Source: Streptomyces minutiscleroticus
Lineage (GTDB): Bacteria > Actinomycetota > Actinomycetes > Streptomycetales > Streptomycetaceae
NCBI RefSeq assembly: GCF_014650875.1
Contig: NZ_BMVU01000006.1
Location: forward strand, 1 to 64,000
Length of the DNA: 64,000 nt
Direction of reading: 5' to 3'
Under the pieces are notes generated by a model, which saw only the letters and a list, made by a program, of their open reading frames with translations, ran no database searches and was not told the origin of the DNA. This document shows, one piece after another, positions 42,521-50,761 of this stretch (positions within the stretch are counted from its first letter, which is position 1; every line of letters starts with the position of its first letter). A program made the translations under genes and the position numbers.

Positions 42521-43008
42521 GGGTGCCTTCCGAGGGACATCGGTGGTGATCGAGGGTGCGGGGTGTGGGCCCGGGACGCCCCGGACGCGGGGAGGCCGGC
42601 CGGGGCTCGCCCATGACGCTATGCCCGCCTGCCCCGGGTCGTGGGCGTCTCCTGACGACACACTGACGGCGATCGGGGCGATGTTGACGCACCGCTGACG
42701 CGGCCGCCGCAGAGGGCCGGACCGCGGCCCCTGTCGGCCTGGGGCCACGACGACGGTGACCCGCCGCCGCCACCGCCACGGACAGCACCGGCGGGGGATC
42801 ACGTCACTTGAGCATGCGTTTCGAGCGTGACGTCGGCATGGCCGCCGCCCCGGTCCGGCCCGGAACATCGCTGGAATCCGTCCGGGAACCCTTGACGGAA
42901 TGCCATGCGGACGTCGCTCTGCGGCTGTCGGAGGAAATCCGGGAACTCGGCGTTCGACGATGTCGTATTCGGCTACCCCCGCGTGCCGCGCCGCGGTGCA
43001 TGAAATGC
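42521..43008. other. Intergenic, no gene supported
   Basis: A 488-bp gap. A 65-codon minus-strand frame (42804-43001) and a longer plus-strand frame from 42808 are both open, but neither shows a convincing ribosome binding site or domain. Confidence 0.45.
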
Positions 43009-43350
43009 TCAGCCGTCCCCGATCGGGAGGTGCTTCTCCAGGCCCGCGAGATCGACCTGGATACGCACGGTGGTACTCAGATCGGTGATGGTGATGTCGA
43101 CACCGAGCCCGCGCATGGTCATGCACATACCCAGCAGGGTGAACAAGCTGTTGCGGTCGCAGTAGGAGATCTCCGACAGATCCAGCGACACATCGCATTG
43201 ATCGTCCGTGTGCAGGGACAGTTCCGCGACCATCTCGGTCAGCTGCCACACTCCGTCGAGGGTCAGAAGACCGGCCATGCGCACCTGCACGGTGTGATCG
43301 TCCGAGCCCGCTCGATGAATGATCAGTTGGGATTCCGGGGTCTGGGGCAT
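43009..43350 (-). CDS. STAS-domain anti-sigma factor antagonist
   Basis: A 113-aa STAS protein: MAGLLTLDGVWQLTEMVAEL, then CDVSLDLSEISYCDRNSLFT, with the conserved Asp-x-x-Ser region (DRNSL) that is phosphorylated by anti-sigma kinases in SpoIIAA/RsbV-type proteins. ATG 43350 is chosen because AAGG lies 9 bases upstream; ATG 43359 would add three residues. No partner kinase or sigma gene is adjacent. Confidence 0.85.
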   Translation of the reverse strand: MPQTPESQLIIHRAGSDDHTVQVRMAGLLTLDGVWQLTEMVAELSLHTDDQCDVSLDLSEISYCDRNSLFTLLGMCMTMRGLGVDITITDLSTTVRIQVDLAGLEKHLPIGDG

Positions 43351-43359
43351 CCTTTTCAT

Positions 43360-43769
43360 CCTTGCTCAACGGTGACAGGGCATTGATCAACCCACCTCCG
43401 CCTACGGCCACCGTCTACCCTCGCCACGGCGAACAAGCGGTCACCCGCCGGGAAACCTCTTTACAGCTTCCGGTTTCGTGTCCGGCGTATGTCCGACACT
43501 TCGAAAACGGCTCGACGACCGTCCGTCCCGCTCCGCCGCTCGACTCATCCGCGCCTCGGAGAGCCGCGGCCAGGAGCATTCGTCGAGCGGGTCGGCCGTG
43601 CCCTACGGGCCGCCGACGGATGACGGGGCCGGTGCGTACCTGCGCACGCACTCCCCACCGCCTCACCTCCGGCGAGTTCCGGTGTCCCACGTCCCATCGT
43701 CCGGCGGCGGGCCGAGCCCGGTCGTGCGGGTTTGACCCTCTCCCCGCGGGAGGGTCCATCGTCGCGGGC
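43360..43769. other. Intergenic, no gene seen
   Basis: A 410-bp divergent region between the STAS and SDR genes. Open frames here are GC-driven and lack start signals or domains. Confidence 0.45.
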
Positions 43770-44543
43770 ATGGACAGCAACGATCTCGACGGGCGCCTCG
43801 CCGTGGTGGCGGGCGGCAGCAAGGGAAGCGGGCTGGCGACGGTACGCCGGCTCCGGGAGGCCGGGGCACGGGTGGTCACCCTTTCCCGTACGCCTCCGGA
43901 AGAGGCCGACCCCCTGTTCGTGCGGGCCGACCTGAGCACCGCCGAGGGGGCCGCGTCGGCGGCCGCGGCGGTGGCCGGACTGGTGGGCGTACCGGACGTC
44001 CTGGTGCACGTGGTGGGCGGCTCCCGCACTCCGGCCGGCGGATACGCGGTCCTCGACGACGATCGGTGGGCCGAGGAACTCGCTCTCAACCTGTTCCCCG
44101 CGGTCCGGCTGGACCGCGCGCTCGTCCCCGGGATGGTGGCCCGCGGGTCGGGCGCCGTGGTGCACGTGACCTCGATCCAGCGCCGGATGCCGCTGCACGA
44201 CTCGACACTGGCGTACGCCGCGGCCAAGAGCGCCCTGGCCACCTACAGCAAGGGGCTCGCGAACGAGGTGGCGCCGGCCGGTGTCCGGGTCAACTCGGTC
44301 GCCCCCGGCTTCATCCGCACCGACGGTGCCGAGCACCTCCTCGCGCGCCGGATGGACGAGGGAGGCCTCACCCGGCAGGCCGCGCTCGACGACCTGATGC
44401 GGGTCCTCGGCGGTGTCCCGCTGGGGCGGCCCGCCGAGCCGGAGGAGGTGGCCGAGGTGATCGCCTTCCTGGTCTCGGACCGGGCGAGCGCGGTCGCCGG
44501 CACCGAGTACGTCGTCGACGGCGGCACCGTCCGCACCCTGTGA
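43770..44543 (+). CDS. Short-chain dehydrogenase/reductase
   Basis: A 257-aa classical SDR with Rossmann motif VAGGSKGSG (about residues 13-21), catalytic Ser in VVHVTSIQRR, YAAAK (Tyr-x-x-x-Lys) and the C-terminal VDGGTVRTL. ATG 43770 has only a weak upstream signal (GGGAGGG at long spacing). It is followed 34 bases later by an NTF2-like protein and then a MerR regulator in the same direction, a likely operon. Substrate unknown. Confidence 0.9.
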   Translation: MDSNDLDGRLAVVAGGSKGSGLATVRRLREAGARVVTLSRTPPEEADPLFVRADLSTAEGAASAAAAVAGLVGVPDVLVHVVGGSRTPAGGYAVLDDDRWAEELALNLFPAVRLDRALVPGMVARGSGAVVHVTSIQRRMPLHDSTLAYAAAKSALATYSKGLANEVAPAGVRVNSVAPGFIRTDGAEHLLARRMDEGGLTRQAALDDLMRVLGGVPLGRPAEPEEVAEVIAFLVSDRASAVAGTEYVVDGGTVRTL

Positions 44544-44577
44544 ACCGTTGCCTCACCAGGACGGAGTGGAGAACACC

Positions 44578-44898
44578 ATGCAGGACACCCGGACGTTCGT
44601 CGAGGAGTACTTCGCCGCGGCGACCGACCCCGACCACGAGCGCTACTTCGCGCTCTTCGGCGACGACGCCGTCGTGCACGACGACGGCCGGACCCACCGA
44701 GGGCTCGCAGCGGTGCGCCGCTGGCGCGGCGAGGTCCCGTCCGTGCGCTACGACCTGCGCGAGGTCACCGGACCGGCCGCGGCGTGCGGGGCCGTCGCGG
44801 AGATCTCCGGCGACTTCCCCGGCAGCCCGGTCACCCTCCGCTTCGCCTTCGAGCGCGATGCGCAGGGGAAGATCACCACGCTGGACATCGAACCCTGA
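44578..44898 (+). CDS. NTF2/SnoaL-like protein
   Basis: A 106-aa cone-fold protein: TFVEEYFAAATDPDHERYFA, then LFGDDAVVHDDGRTHRGLAA, ending LRFAFERDAQGKITTLDIEP. This is the nuclear-transport-factor-2 fold shared by SnoaL-type cyclases, ketosteroid isomerase and limonene-epoxide hydrolase. ATG 44578 has GGAG upstream. It is likely co-transcribed with the SDR. Confidence 0.85.
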   Translation: MQDTRTFVEEYFAAATDPDHERYFALFGDDAVVHDDGRTHRGLAAVRRWRGEVPSVRYDLREVTGPAAACGAVAEISGDFPGSPVTLRFAFERDAQGKITTLDIEP

Positions 44899-44960
44899 CA
44901 CCCTGACACCCCGGGACCGGGACTCGGACCGGGCCGGATCGCGTACGACGAGGAGGACAC

Positions 44961-45806
44961 ATGGCGGAGCGGCTGACGATCGGGGAGTTCTCCCGCATCA
45001 CGCACCTGAGCATCCGCGCGCTGCGCCGCTACCACGAGCAGGGACTCCTCGTCCCCGCCGAGGTCGACCCGGCCACGGGCTACCGCTACTACGCGCCCGC
45101 ACAGGTCCGGCCGGCACTGACCATCAGGCGGTTCCGCGACCTCGACCTCCCGCTGGCGGACCTCCGGCGCTTCCTCGACGCCGAGTCCGCCGGCGGGGAC
45201 GCCGCGGGGCACGACGCGGCGCAACAGGTCGTCGCAGCCCACCTCCGCCGGCTCGAGGACCGGCTCGGCCGCACCCAGCGAGCGGTCAAGGCGCTCCGGG
45301 AGCTGCTCGACCCGGAGGCCGAGCGGACGGTGAACCTCGAGGTCCTCCCCCCGCAGCGGGTCCTCGCCGTGTCCCTCGACGTCCCGCCCGGGTCCGACCT
45401 GAGCTGGTACGACGCCGCGATGCACGACCTGGACGCGGCGGCCGGGCAGCACCCGGTGCTCCCGCCGGGCGGCCGGTACGAGCACGAGCTCTTCACCGAG
45501 GGCCACGGCCGCGCCACCGTCTACCTCCCCGCCGAGGTGCCGCTGTCGCCGAAGGCACCGGCCACCGTGCGCGAGCTCCAGCTGCCCCGGCGGACCGCTG
45601 CCGTCGCCGTCCACACCGGTCCGCACGACGATCTCGACCTCACCTACGGCGCCGTGGGCTCCTTCGCCGCCCGCAACGGCCTGCGCTCCCAGGACCTCGT
45701 CGAGGAGGTGTATCTCGTCGGACCGCGCGACACCGGACACCCCGACCGCTGGCGCACCCTCGTCGCATGGCTGGTCGCCCCCGACACCGGCCGGCCGGCC
45801 GCGTAG
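44961..45806 (+). CDS. MerR-family regulator with GyrI-like effector domain
   Basis: A 281-aa regulator: MerR winged HTH at residues 5-70 (LTIGEFSRITHLSIRALRRY), dimerisation helix to about 115, and a GyrI/BmrR-like small-molecule domain (about 125-275; RVLAVSLDVPPGS, YEHELFTEGHGRATVYLP, VHTGPHDDLDLTYGAVGSFA). BmrR-type proteins activate drug exporters upon binding lipophilic ligands. GAGGAGG precedes ATG 44961. It may control the upstream SDR-NTF2 genes. Confidence 0.9.
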   Translation: MAERLTIGEFSRITHLSIRALRRYHEQGLLVPAEVDPATGYRYYAPAQVRPALTIRRFRDLDLPLADLRRFLDAESAGGDAAGHDAAQQVVAAHLRRLEDRLGRTQRAVKALRELLDPEAERTVNLEVLPPQRVLAVSLDVPPGSDLSWYDAAMHDLDAAAGQHPVLPPGGRYEHELFTEGHGRATVYLPAEVPLSPKAPATVRELQLPRRTAAVAVHTGPHDDLDLTYGAVGSFAARNGLRSQDLVEEVYLVGPRDTGHPDRWRTLVAWLVAPDTGRPAA

Positions 45807-45863
45807 CGGGCGCTGCGCGGCCACCGTCCTCGACGGCCCGGCGATCTCACGGCACCGGACCTG

Positions 45864-46832
45864 TCAGCCCTTGACGATGTCGGTGAATCGCCGGGTGTCG
45901 ATGTTTCCGCCGGAGGCGATGAGGCCGATCCGCCGGGGGCGGCCGTCGACGCGTCCGGAGAGGAGCGCGGCCAGGGCGGTGGCTCCGCTGGGTTCGAGGA
46001 CGATCTTGAGTCGCTCGAAGGCGAAGCGCATGGCGTCGCGTATCTCGTCGTCGCCGACGAGGGCGATGCCGTCCACGAGGTGCCGGTTGACGGCGAAGGT
46101 GATCTCTCCGGGGGCGGACGTGGCCTGTCCGTCGGCGATGCTCCGGGGCACGGGGACGGAGACGCGCTCACCGGCCTCCAGGGATCGCTTGGTGTCGTCG
46201 CCGTCGTCGGGTTCCACACCGATGAGGCGGACACCGGGGTGCAGCGCCCTGGCGGTGACGGCGCTGCCGGCCATGAGGCCGCCACCGCCGACCGGCACGA
46301 CGAGGGCGTCCAGTTCCCCGGCGTCCTGCAGGAGTTCGAGGGCCGCGGTGCCCTGGCCCGCGATGACGTGCGGGTGGTCGTAGGGAGGGACGAGGGTCAG
46401 GCCGCGTTCGGCGGCGAGCGCCTCGCCGAGTGCGGTGCGGTCCTGCGTGTAGCGGTCGTAGGTGACGACCTCCGCGCCGTAGCCGACGGTCGCCTCCCTC
46501 TTGGAGCGGGGAGTGTCCTCGGGCATCAGGATGACGGCGCTGGTGCCCAGTTCCCGGGCGGCCAGCGCGACGGCCTGGGCGTGGTTGCCGGAGGAGTAGG
46601 CGGCGAGACCTCTGCCCAGCCGCTCGGGGGGCAGCTGGGCGGCGGCGTTGTAGGCGCCGCGGAACTTGAACGCGCCGACGCGCTGGAGGTTCTCGCACTT
46701 GACGAACACCTCCGCGCCGACGAGGGCGTCGAGGGTGCGGGAGGTCAGCACGGGTGTGCGGTGGGCGATGCCGTCGAGGCGCACGGCGGCGTCACGGACG
46801 TCGTCGAAGGTAACGGGCAGGGCAGCGGTCAT
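45864..46832 (-). CDS. PLP-dependent threonine/serine or hydroxyaspartate dehydratase
   Basis: A 322-aa fold-II PLP lyase of the serine racemase / threo-3-hydroxyaspartate ammonia-lyase / catabolic threonine dehydratase group. Schiff-base Lys56 is in GAFKFRGAYN; SSGNHAQAVALAA and VPVGGGGLMAGSA bind cofactor. There is no regulatory ACT domain, so a catabolic role is likely. It lies downstream of a D-serine-dehydratase-like gene and a DauR-like regulator. Confidence 0.9.
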   Translation of the reverse strand: MTAALPVTFDDVRDAAVRLDGIAHRTPVLTSRTLDALVGAEVFVKCENLQRVGAFKFRGAYNAAAQLPPERLGRGLAAYSSGNHAQAVALAARELGTSAVILMPEDTPRSKREATVGYGAEVVTYDRYTQDRTALGEALAAERGLTLVPPYDHPHVIAGQGTAALELLQDAGELDALVVPVGGGGLMAGSAVTARALHPGVRLIGVEPDDGDDTKRSLEAGERVSVPVPRSIADGQATSAPGEITFAVNRHLVDGIALVGDDEIRDAMRFAFERLKIVLEPSGATALAALLSGRVDGRPRRIGLIASGGNIDTRRFTDIVKG

Positions 46833-46844
46833 GAGGATCCTCGG

Positions 46845-46890
46845 GCGGGTCGGAGGCGGAGGGCGGATCGGAGGCGGAGGGCGGATCGGG
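46845..46890. repeat. 18-bp tandem repeat between the two PLP genes
   Basis: About 2.5 copies of GGCGGAGGGCGGATCGGA fill the short gap upstream of the dehydratase start. Confidence 0.8.
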
Positions 46891-46919
46891 CGGCAGGGCA
46901 GCACCGGCCCGGGCGCCGG

Positions 46920-48089
46920 TCACCAGCCGGTGATGCGTTTCCAGTCGGCCTGGACGACGGGCGCGGGGCCCGTGGGCCAGGCGCTGTCGACGACGTGGTA
47001 GCCGCGGTGCTGGGCCGCGGTCGCGCAGGCGTGGTTGGGCAGGATGCGCAGGCGGGTGCCGATGGGCAGGTCGGGCAGGTCGGCACCGTCGCGGGCGGTG
47101 AGGGTGCCGTGCTCCTGGCTGGCGGCGCTCATCACCAGGCCGGGGAGCACGTTGCCCTCCAGGTCGGTGACCAGGCCGTAGCCCTGGTCCCGGGGCTGGG
47201 CGGCGGTGCCGCGGTCACGGGACATGGCCATCCATCCGCCGTCGGTGAGGATCCAGCCGTACTCGGGGCGGTGGCCGATGACGGTCACGACGACCGACAG
47301 CGCCAGGTCGTCGATCCCGCAGACGCCCAGCCCGGCCATGACCAGGTCGAAGAAGACGTAGTTGCCGGCGCGCAGTTCGGTGACGCCGGTGAGGTCCTCG
47401 GCCGCGTGCGCGGTGGGGGTGGAGCCGACGCTGACGGTGCGCACGGGCAGACCGGCCGCGCGCAGGGTCCCGGCGGCGGCGACGGCGGTGTCGCGCTCGT
47501 TCTCCGCCGCCAGCCGCCGCTCCTTCGGGGAGTGGGCGAAGTAGGACTCGCCCGCGTGCGTGAGGACGCCGTCCAGGCAGCCGGCGTCGTGCAGGATCCT
47601 GCCGGCCCGGACGAGGTCGGGGGCGTCGGGCCCGAGTCCGCCGCGGTGGCCGTCGCAGTCGATCTCGATCTGGGCGGGAACGGCGAGGCCCGTCTCGCGT
47701 GCGGCGTCGGCGACGAACACCGCCTGCTCGACGCTGTCGAGCAGGACGCGCAGGGTGACACCGCGGCGCAGCAGGGCCGTCACGCGCGGCATCTTGTGGC
47801 GGGCGATGCCCACGGCGTAGGTGATGTCGGTGTAGCCGCCGTCGGCGAACGCCTCGGCCTCCGCGAGCGTGGAGACGGTGACGGGACAGTGGGTGCCGTC
47901 GTGCATGAGCGCCGCCACGTCGAGGCTCTTGGCCGTCTTCACGTGCGGGCGCAGCGCGACCCCGAGCCGGTCGGCGCGCCGGGCGAGCCGTTCGATGTTG
48001 CGCAGCGCCTTGTGCACGTCGACGACCGCGAACGGGGTGTCGGGGTCGGCCAGCGTCCGGACGCCGGCCGCGGGCGGGGTGAGGGTCAC
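46920..48089 (-). CDS. D-serine dehydratase / D-threonine aldolase-like PLP enzyme (DSD1 type)
   Basis: A 389-aa fold-III PLP enzyme with alanine-racemase-like barrel. Schiff-base Lys is in LRPHVKTAK (about residue 51), and the C-terminal zinc-binding pattern PNHACATAAQHR is intact as in eukaryotic-type D-serine dehydratase and D-threo-3-hydroxyaspartate dehydratase. GTG 48089 is the likely start, though its ribosome binding site is weak. Together with the downstream fold-II dehydratase it would deaminate D- and L-hydroxy amino acids to oxoacids. Confidence 0.88.
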   Translation of the reverse strand: MTLTPPAAGVRTLADPDTPFAVVDVHKALRNIERLARRADRLGVALRPHVKTAKSLDVAALMHDGTHCPVTVSTLAEAEAFADGGYTDITYAVGIARHKMPRVTALLRRGVTLRVLLDSVEQAVFVADAARETGLAVPAQIEIDCDGHRGGLGPDAPDLVRAGRILHDAGCLDGVLTHAGESYFAHSPKERRLAAENERDTAVAAAGTLRAAGLPVRTVSVGSTPTAHAAEDLTGVTELRAGNYVFFDLVMAGLGVCGIDDLALSVVVTVIGHRPEYGWILTDGGWMAMSRDRGTAAQPRDQGYGLVTDLEGNVLPGLVMSAASQEHGTLTARDGADLPDLPIGTRLRILPNHACATAAQHRGYHVVDSAWPTGPAPVVQADWKRITGW

Positions 48090-48303
48090 AGGGGTACGTC
48101 CGTTCTTCTCGAGGAGCCGGGCCCGAAGGCGGGGAGCAGACCTCGGTGCGGCGCGATGTGCGGGGTGGAGGGGACCGCAGTACGTCGCGATGCGGGGGTG
48201 ACGACCGGCCGGCACCGTCGGTTCCCCGTCGTCCACCGGGGACGGCGGAGACGGTGCGGCGGCGGAGACGGGGTCCCGTCCCGCGGCGACCACGAACGCC
48301 GTC

Positions 48304-49029
48304 TCACTTGGTGTAGTTGTAGACGGTCGCCCGGGACACGCCGAGCAGGTCGGCGATGGTCTGCGCGGCGTCGCGGGAGTCGAAGTAGCCCTCCTGGTGC
48401 AGCTGTCGCACGAGCGCCTTCTTGGCCTCGCGGTTCAGCGACCTCGGGGTGCCTCCGCGCTCCGCCGACCGGGCCTCGACCGTCCGGCGCAGCTCGCGCG
48501 CGTTGCGGTTCCGCAGCGTCTCCAGTGGCTGCTCGCGGTGCCCGGTGTCGGTGGCGACGAGGTTGGACAGGGCGAGCGTGACCGGCGACAGGACGGAGAC
48601 GTCGAGGTTCAGGCACAGGGCCGCGATGTACTCCCCCGCGGCGTTCTTGATGCCGATCGACGTGCTCTTGGCCGGACGGCCGTCGGGGAACCGGTTGGGG
48701 TAGTTCTGGAGCACGCTCGGATAGTGCGGGTCGGCGATGCGGGCCAGGCCCAGCTCGGTCGCGGGGTCCCCGACCTGCCGGCCGGAGAGGTTGTTCTCGA
48801 TCGCCCGGACGGCGTGCTGCGGGTCGCGCAGATCGTGCAGGACCACCTCGCACAGGCCCGGGAACATCCGGCCCAGGGCGACAGCGATCTTCTCCGCCTC
48901 GCGGATCAGGTGCTCGTCCGCCCCGGCCGGGCCGGACGCGTCCGAGACGTCGCGCCGGCCCTGTTCCTCGTCGTCGGTGACACGCGCCACGGGCACCTCT
49001 CCCAGGTCGATACCGGATGTGTCCTGCAT
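48304..49029 (-). CDS. DauR-like regulator (YheO PAS + HTH)
   Basis: A 241-aa regulator with an N-terminal YheO-like PAS-type domain (GLCEVVLHDLRDPQHAVRAI, NRFPDGRPAKSTSIGIKNAA, GEYIAALCLNLDVS) and a C-terminal HTH (KKALVRQLHQEGYFDSRDAA, then QTIADLLGVSRATVYNYTK). Proteins of this layout, e.g. DauR, control D-amino-acid utilisation. It is the first gene of a same-strand cluster with two PLP enzymes; an inverted repeat lies at its promoter. Confidence 0.9.
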   Translation of the reverse strand: MQDTSGIDLGEVPVARVTDDEEQGRRDVSDASGPAGADEHLIREAEKIAVALGRMFPGLCEVVLHDLRDPQHAVRAIENNLSGRQVGDPATELGLARIADPHYPSVLQNYPNRFPDGRPAKSTSIGIKNAAGEYIAALCLNLDVSVLSPVTLALSNLVATDTGHREQPLETLRNRNARELRRTVEARSAERGGTPRSLNREAKKALVRQLHQEGYFDSRDAAQTIADLLGVSRATVYNYTK

Positions 49030-49109
49030 CGACGGGAGGCCGGTGCCGCCCTGCCGGACAGCACGCCGTGCGCATCCCGCGGCAGGTGCCCGAGGATGCC
49101 CGACACACC

Positions 49110-49128
49110 GTTGGAATTACCGTCCAAC
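49110..49128. promoter_or_regulatory. Inverted repeat at DauR-like promoter
   Basis: GTTGGA-N7-TCCAAC overlapping a possible minus-strand -10 (TACTGT, 49132-49127). Likely operator for autoregulation. Confidence 0.5.
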
Positions 49129-49168
49129 AGTAGACCAAAAAGCTAGTCCGTGTCACCGGCACGGTCCG

Positions 49169-49500
49169 GCAGGCACGCTGCTCGCGGCGACCGCGGACCT
49201 GGTGGCGGAGTCCGGGGGCACGCGCCCCGCCCCTGGCCAACGCCGGTGAGCGGGCCGGGTACAGGCGCGGCATCGCCACCCACTGCTTCGGCTCGAAGCA
49301 GGCCCGGCCTGGCGCGCGGCGAAGTCCGGCCGGAGCGGCTTCCTCCTGGGCGTCGCCGACCTGCCCCGGGCTCGCACGCCTGGTCCGCCTGATCGGGGGC
49401 TACGTCCGCGGGCCCGGCCGCGAGGGACCGGCCGGGCGTTCCTGCCGCTGTGGGCCGAGGCGGTGACGTCCCCCGCCCTCGCCGGGCAGTGGCGCCGGGG
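49169..49500 (+). pseudogene. TetR regulator relic with frameshifts
   Basis: Pieces of one TetR protein occur in order but in different frames: GTLLAATADLVAESGG (helix 1), RRGIATHCFGSKQA (recognition helix region), LARLVRLIGGYVRGPGREGP, then FLPLWAEAVTSPALAGQWRR. At least two frameshifts and an internal loss separate them, so the gene is dead. Confidence 0.75.
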
Positions 49501-49605
49501 CTGCGGCGGCTGCGTTCCCGAGGCCACGGACAGGAACCCGTGCGGAGGGCGTGCGAGGAACGCGATGTCCTCGGCGGTCAGCAGGCCGGTGGCGGTGCTC
49601 GTCGT
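49480..49605 (-). pseudogene. PPOX (pyridoxamine-phosphate-oxidase-like) N-terminal relic
   Basis: TSTATGLLTAEDIAFLARPP, then HGFLSVASGTQPPQPR, matches the start of PPOX-class flavin/F420-dependent oxidoreductases. The expected ATG is ACG (49605-49603) behind GAAAGGA, and similarity stops after about 40 codons. It is convergent with the TetR relic. Confidence 0.65.
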
Positions 49606-49829
49606 GGTCCTTTCGCAAGATGTGACGGTGGTGACGGTGGGCTCGTGCCGTTCAGTCGCCGCTGGCGCGGCGGGCGGGCGGGACGGTGTGGTGCGACCCG
49701 TATGCGCGGCGGGTGGGGCGGTGCGGTGCGCCTCGGACGCGCGGCGGCGACCGTCCGCGGAGACCGCCCCGGTGCGCGGGCTTCCGCCCGCTGGAGCCCT
49801 GCGGGCCTCGGGGCGTCCGCCGGAGGCGG

Positions 49830-50681
49830 TCATCGCCGCCAGGCTCCCGCTGCCGCGGCCCGTACGACGTAGTCCTCGAAGGTCCGGGGCGCGCGCCCCA
49901 GCACGGTGGCGACGCCGTCCGTCGCCTCGGCGATCACCCCGCGCTCCATCAGCACGAACATCTCGGCGACATGGTGGGCGTCGTCCTCGGCCCAGCCCTC
50001 CTTCACCAGCGTCGCGGCGTACTCGGCGGAGGGGATCTGCCGGTAGGTCATGGGCAGCCCGGACGCCCGGGAGATCAGCTCGACCGCCTCGGCGAAGGTC
50101 AGCGCGCGCGGCCCGGTCAGCTCGTAGACCCGTCCGGCGTGCCGGCCGGGCTCGGCCAGTACCGCGGCCGCGGCGTCGGCGACGTCCTCGATGTCGATGA
50201 ACGGCTCGGGCACCGCACCGGCCGGGAGCGCCAGCTCGCCGGCGACCAGCGGGGCGTGGAAGAGGTCCTCGTCGAAGTTCTGGTCGAAGTTCGACGCGCG
50301 CAGGACGGTCCACTCCAGCGCCGAGCCGCGCACGGCGTCCTCGGCCGACCGCATCTCCAGGCCGAACGTGGAGTCGCCCCAGGTGTCGGCGCCGTGTCCG
50401 GAGAGCAGGACCAGCCGCCGCACGCCGGCGGCCTCGGCCCGCGCCACGAACTCGTGCACCGGTCCGGGCACGGGCGGGGGCACCACGTAGACGGCGTCGA
50501 CGCCCTGCAGGGCCGTGTCCCAGCCGCTGGGGTCGGACCAGTCGAAGCGGGTCCGGCTGGTCCGGGAGGCGGCGCGCACCTGTGTGCCGCGCAGCCTCAG
50601 CCGGGCGGCGACCCGCCGGCCGGTCTTGCCGGTCGCGCCGAGGACGAGGGTGGTGTCGTTGCTCGTGGTGTCGTTGCTCAT
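49830..50681 (-). CDS. NmrA-like NAD(P)-binding protein
   Basis: A 283-aa atypical SDR. The nucleotide-binding motif LVLGATGKTGRRVAARL starts near residue 11, with AASRTSRTRFDWSDPSGWDT next, then LSGHGADTWGD and a C-terminal ERGVIAEATDGVATVLGRAP segment as in the NmrA/ergot-alkaloid AgnL-type reductases. ATG 50681 is chosen from homologous length. It is divergent from an AraC regulator 80 bases away, which probably controls it. Confidence 0.9.
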   Translation of the reverse strand: MSNDTTSNDTTLVLGATGKTGRRVAARLRLRGTQVRAASRTSRTRFDWSDPSGWDTALQGVDAVYVVPPPVPGPVHEFVARAEAAGVRRLVLLSGHGADTWGDSTFGLEMRSAEDAVRGSALEWTVLRASNFDQNFDEDLFHAPLVAGELALPAGAVPEPFIDIEDVADAAAAVLAEPGRHAGRVYELTGPRALTFAEAVELISRASGLPMTYRQIPSAEYAATLVKEGWAEDDAHHVAEMFVLMERGVIAEATDGVATVLGRAPRTFEDYVVRAAAAGAWRR

Positions 50682-50761
50682 GGAAGCATTCAACGGCGCC
50701 CGCTCGGACGCATCCATGGGTGAGAAACCGGATCGCCTTTGTCATCGTCTAACCTCGGTGG

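Noticed and set aside
42804..43001. 65-codon minus-strand frame just after the STAS gene
   Set aside because: Position would suit an operon, but the protein is Ser/Arg-rich without any fold signal and the ribosome binding site is missing.
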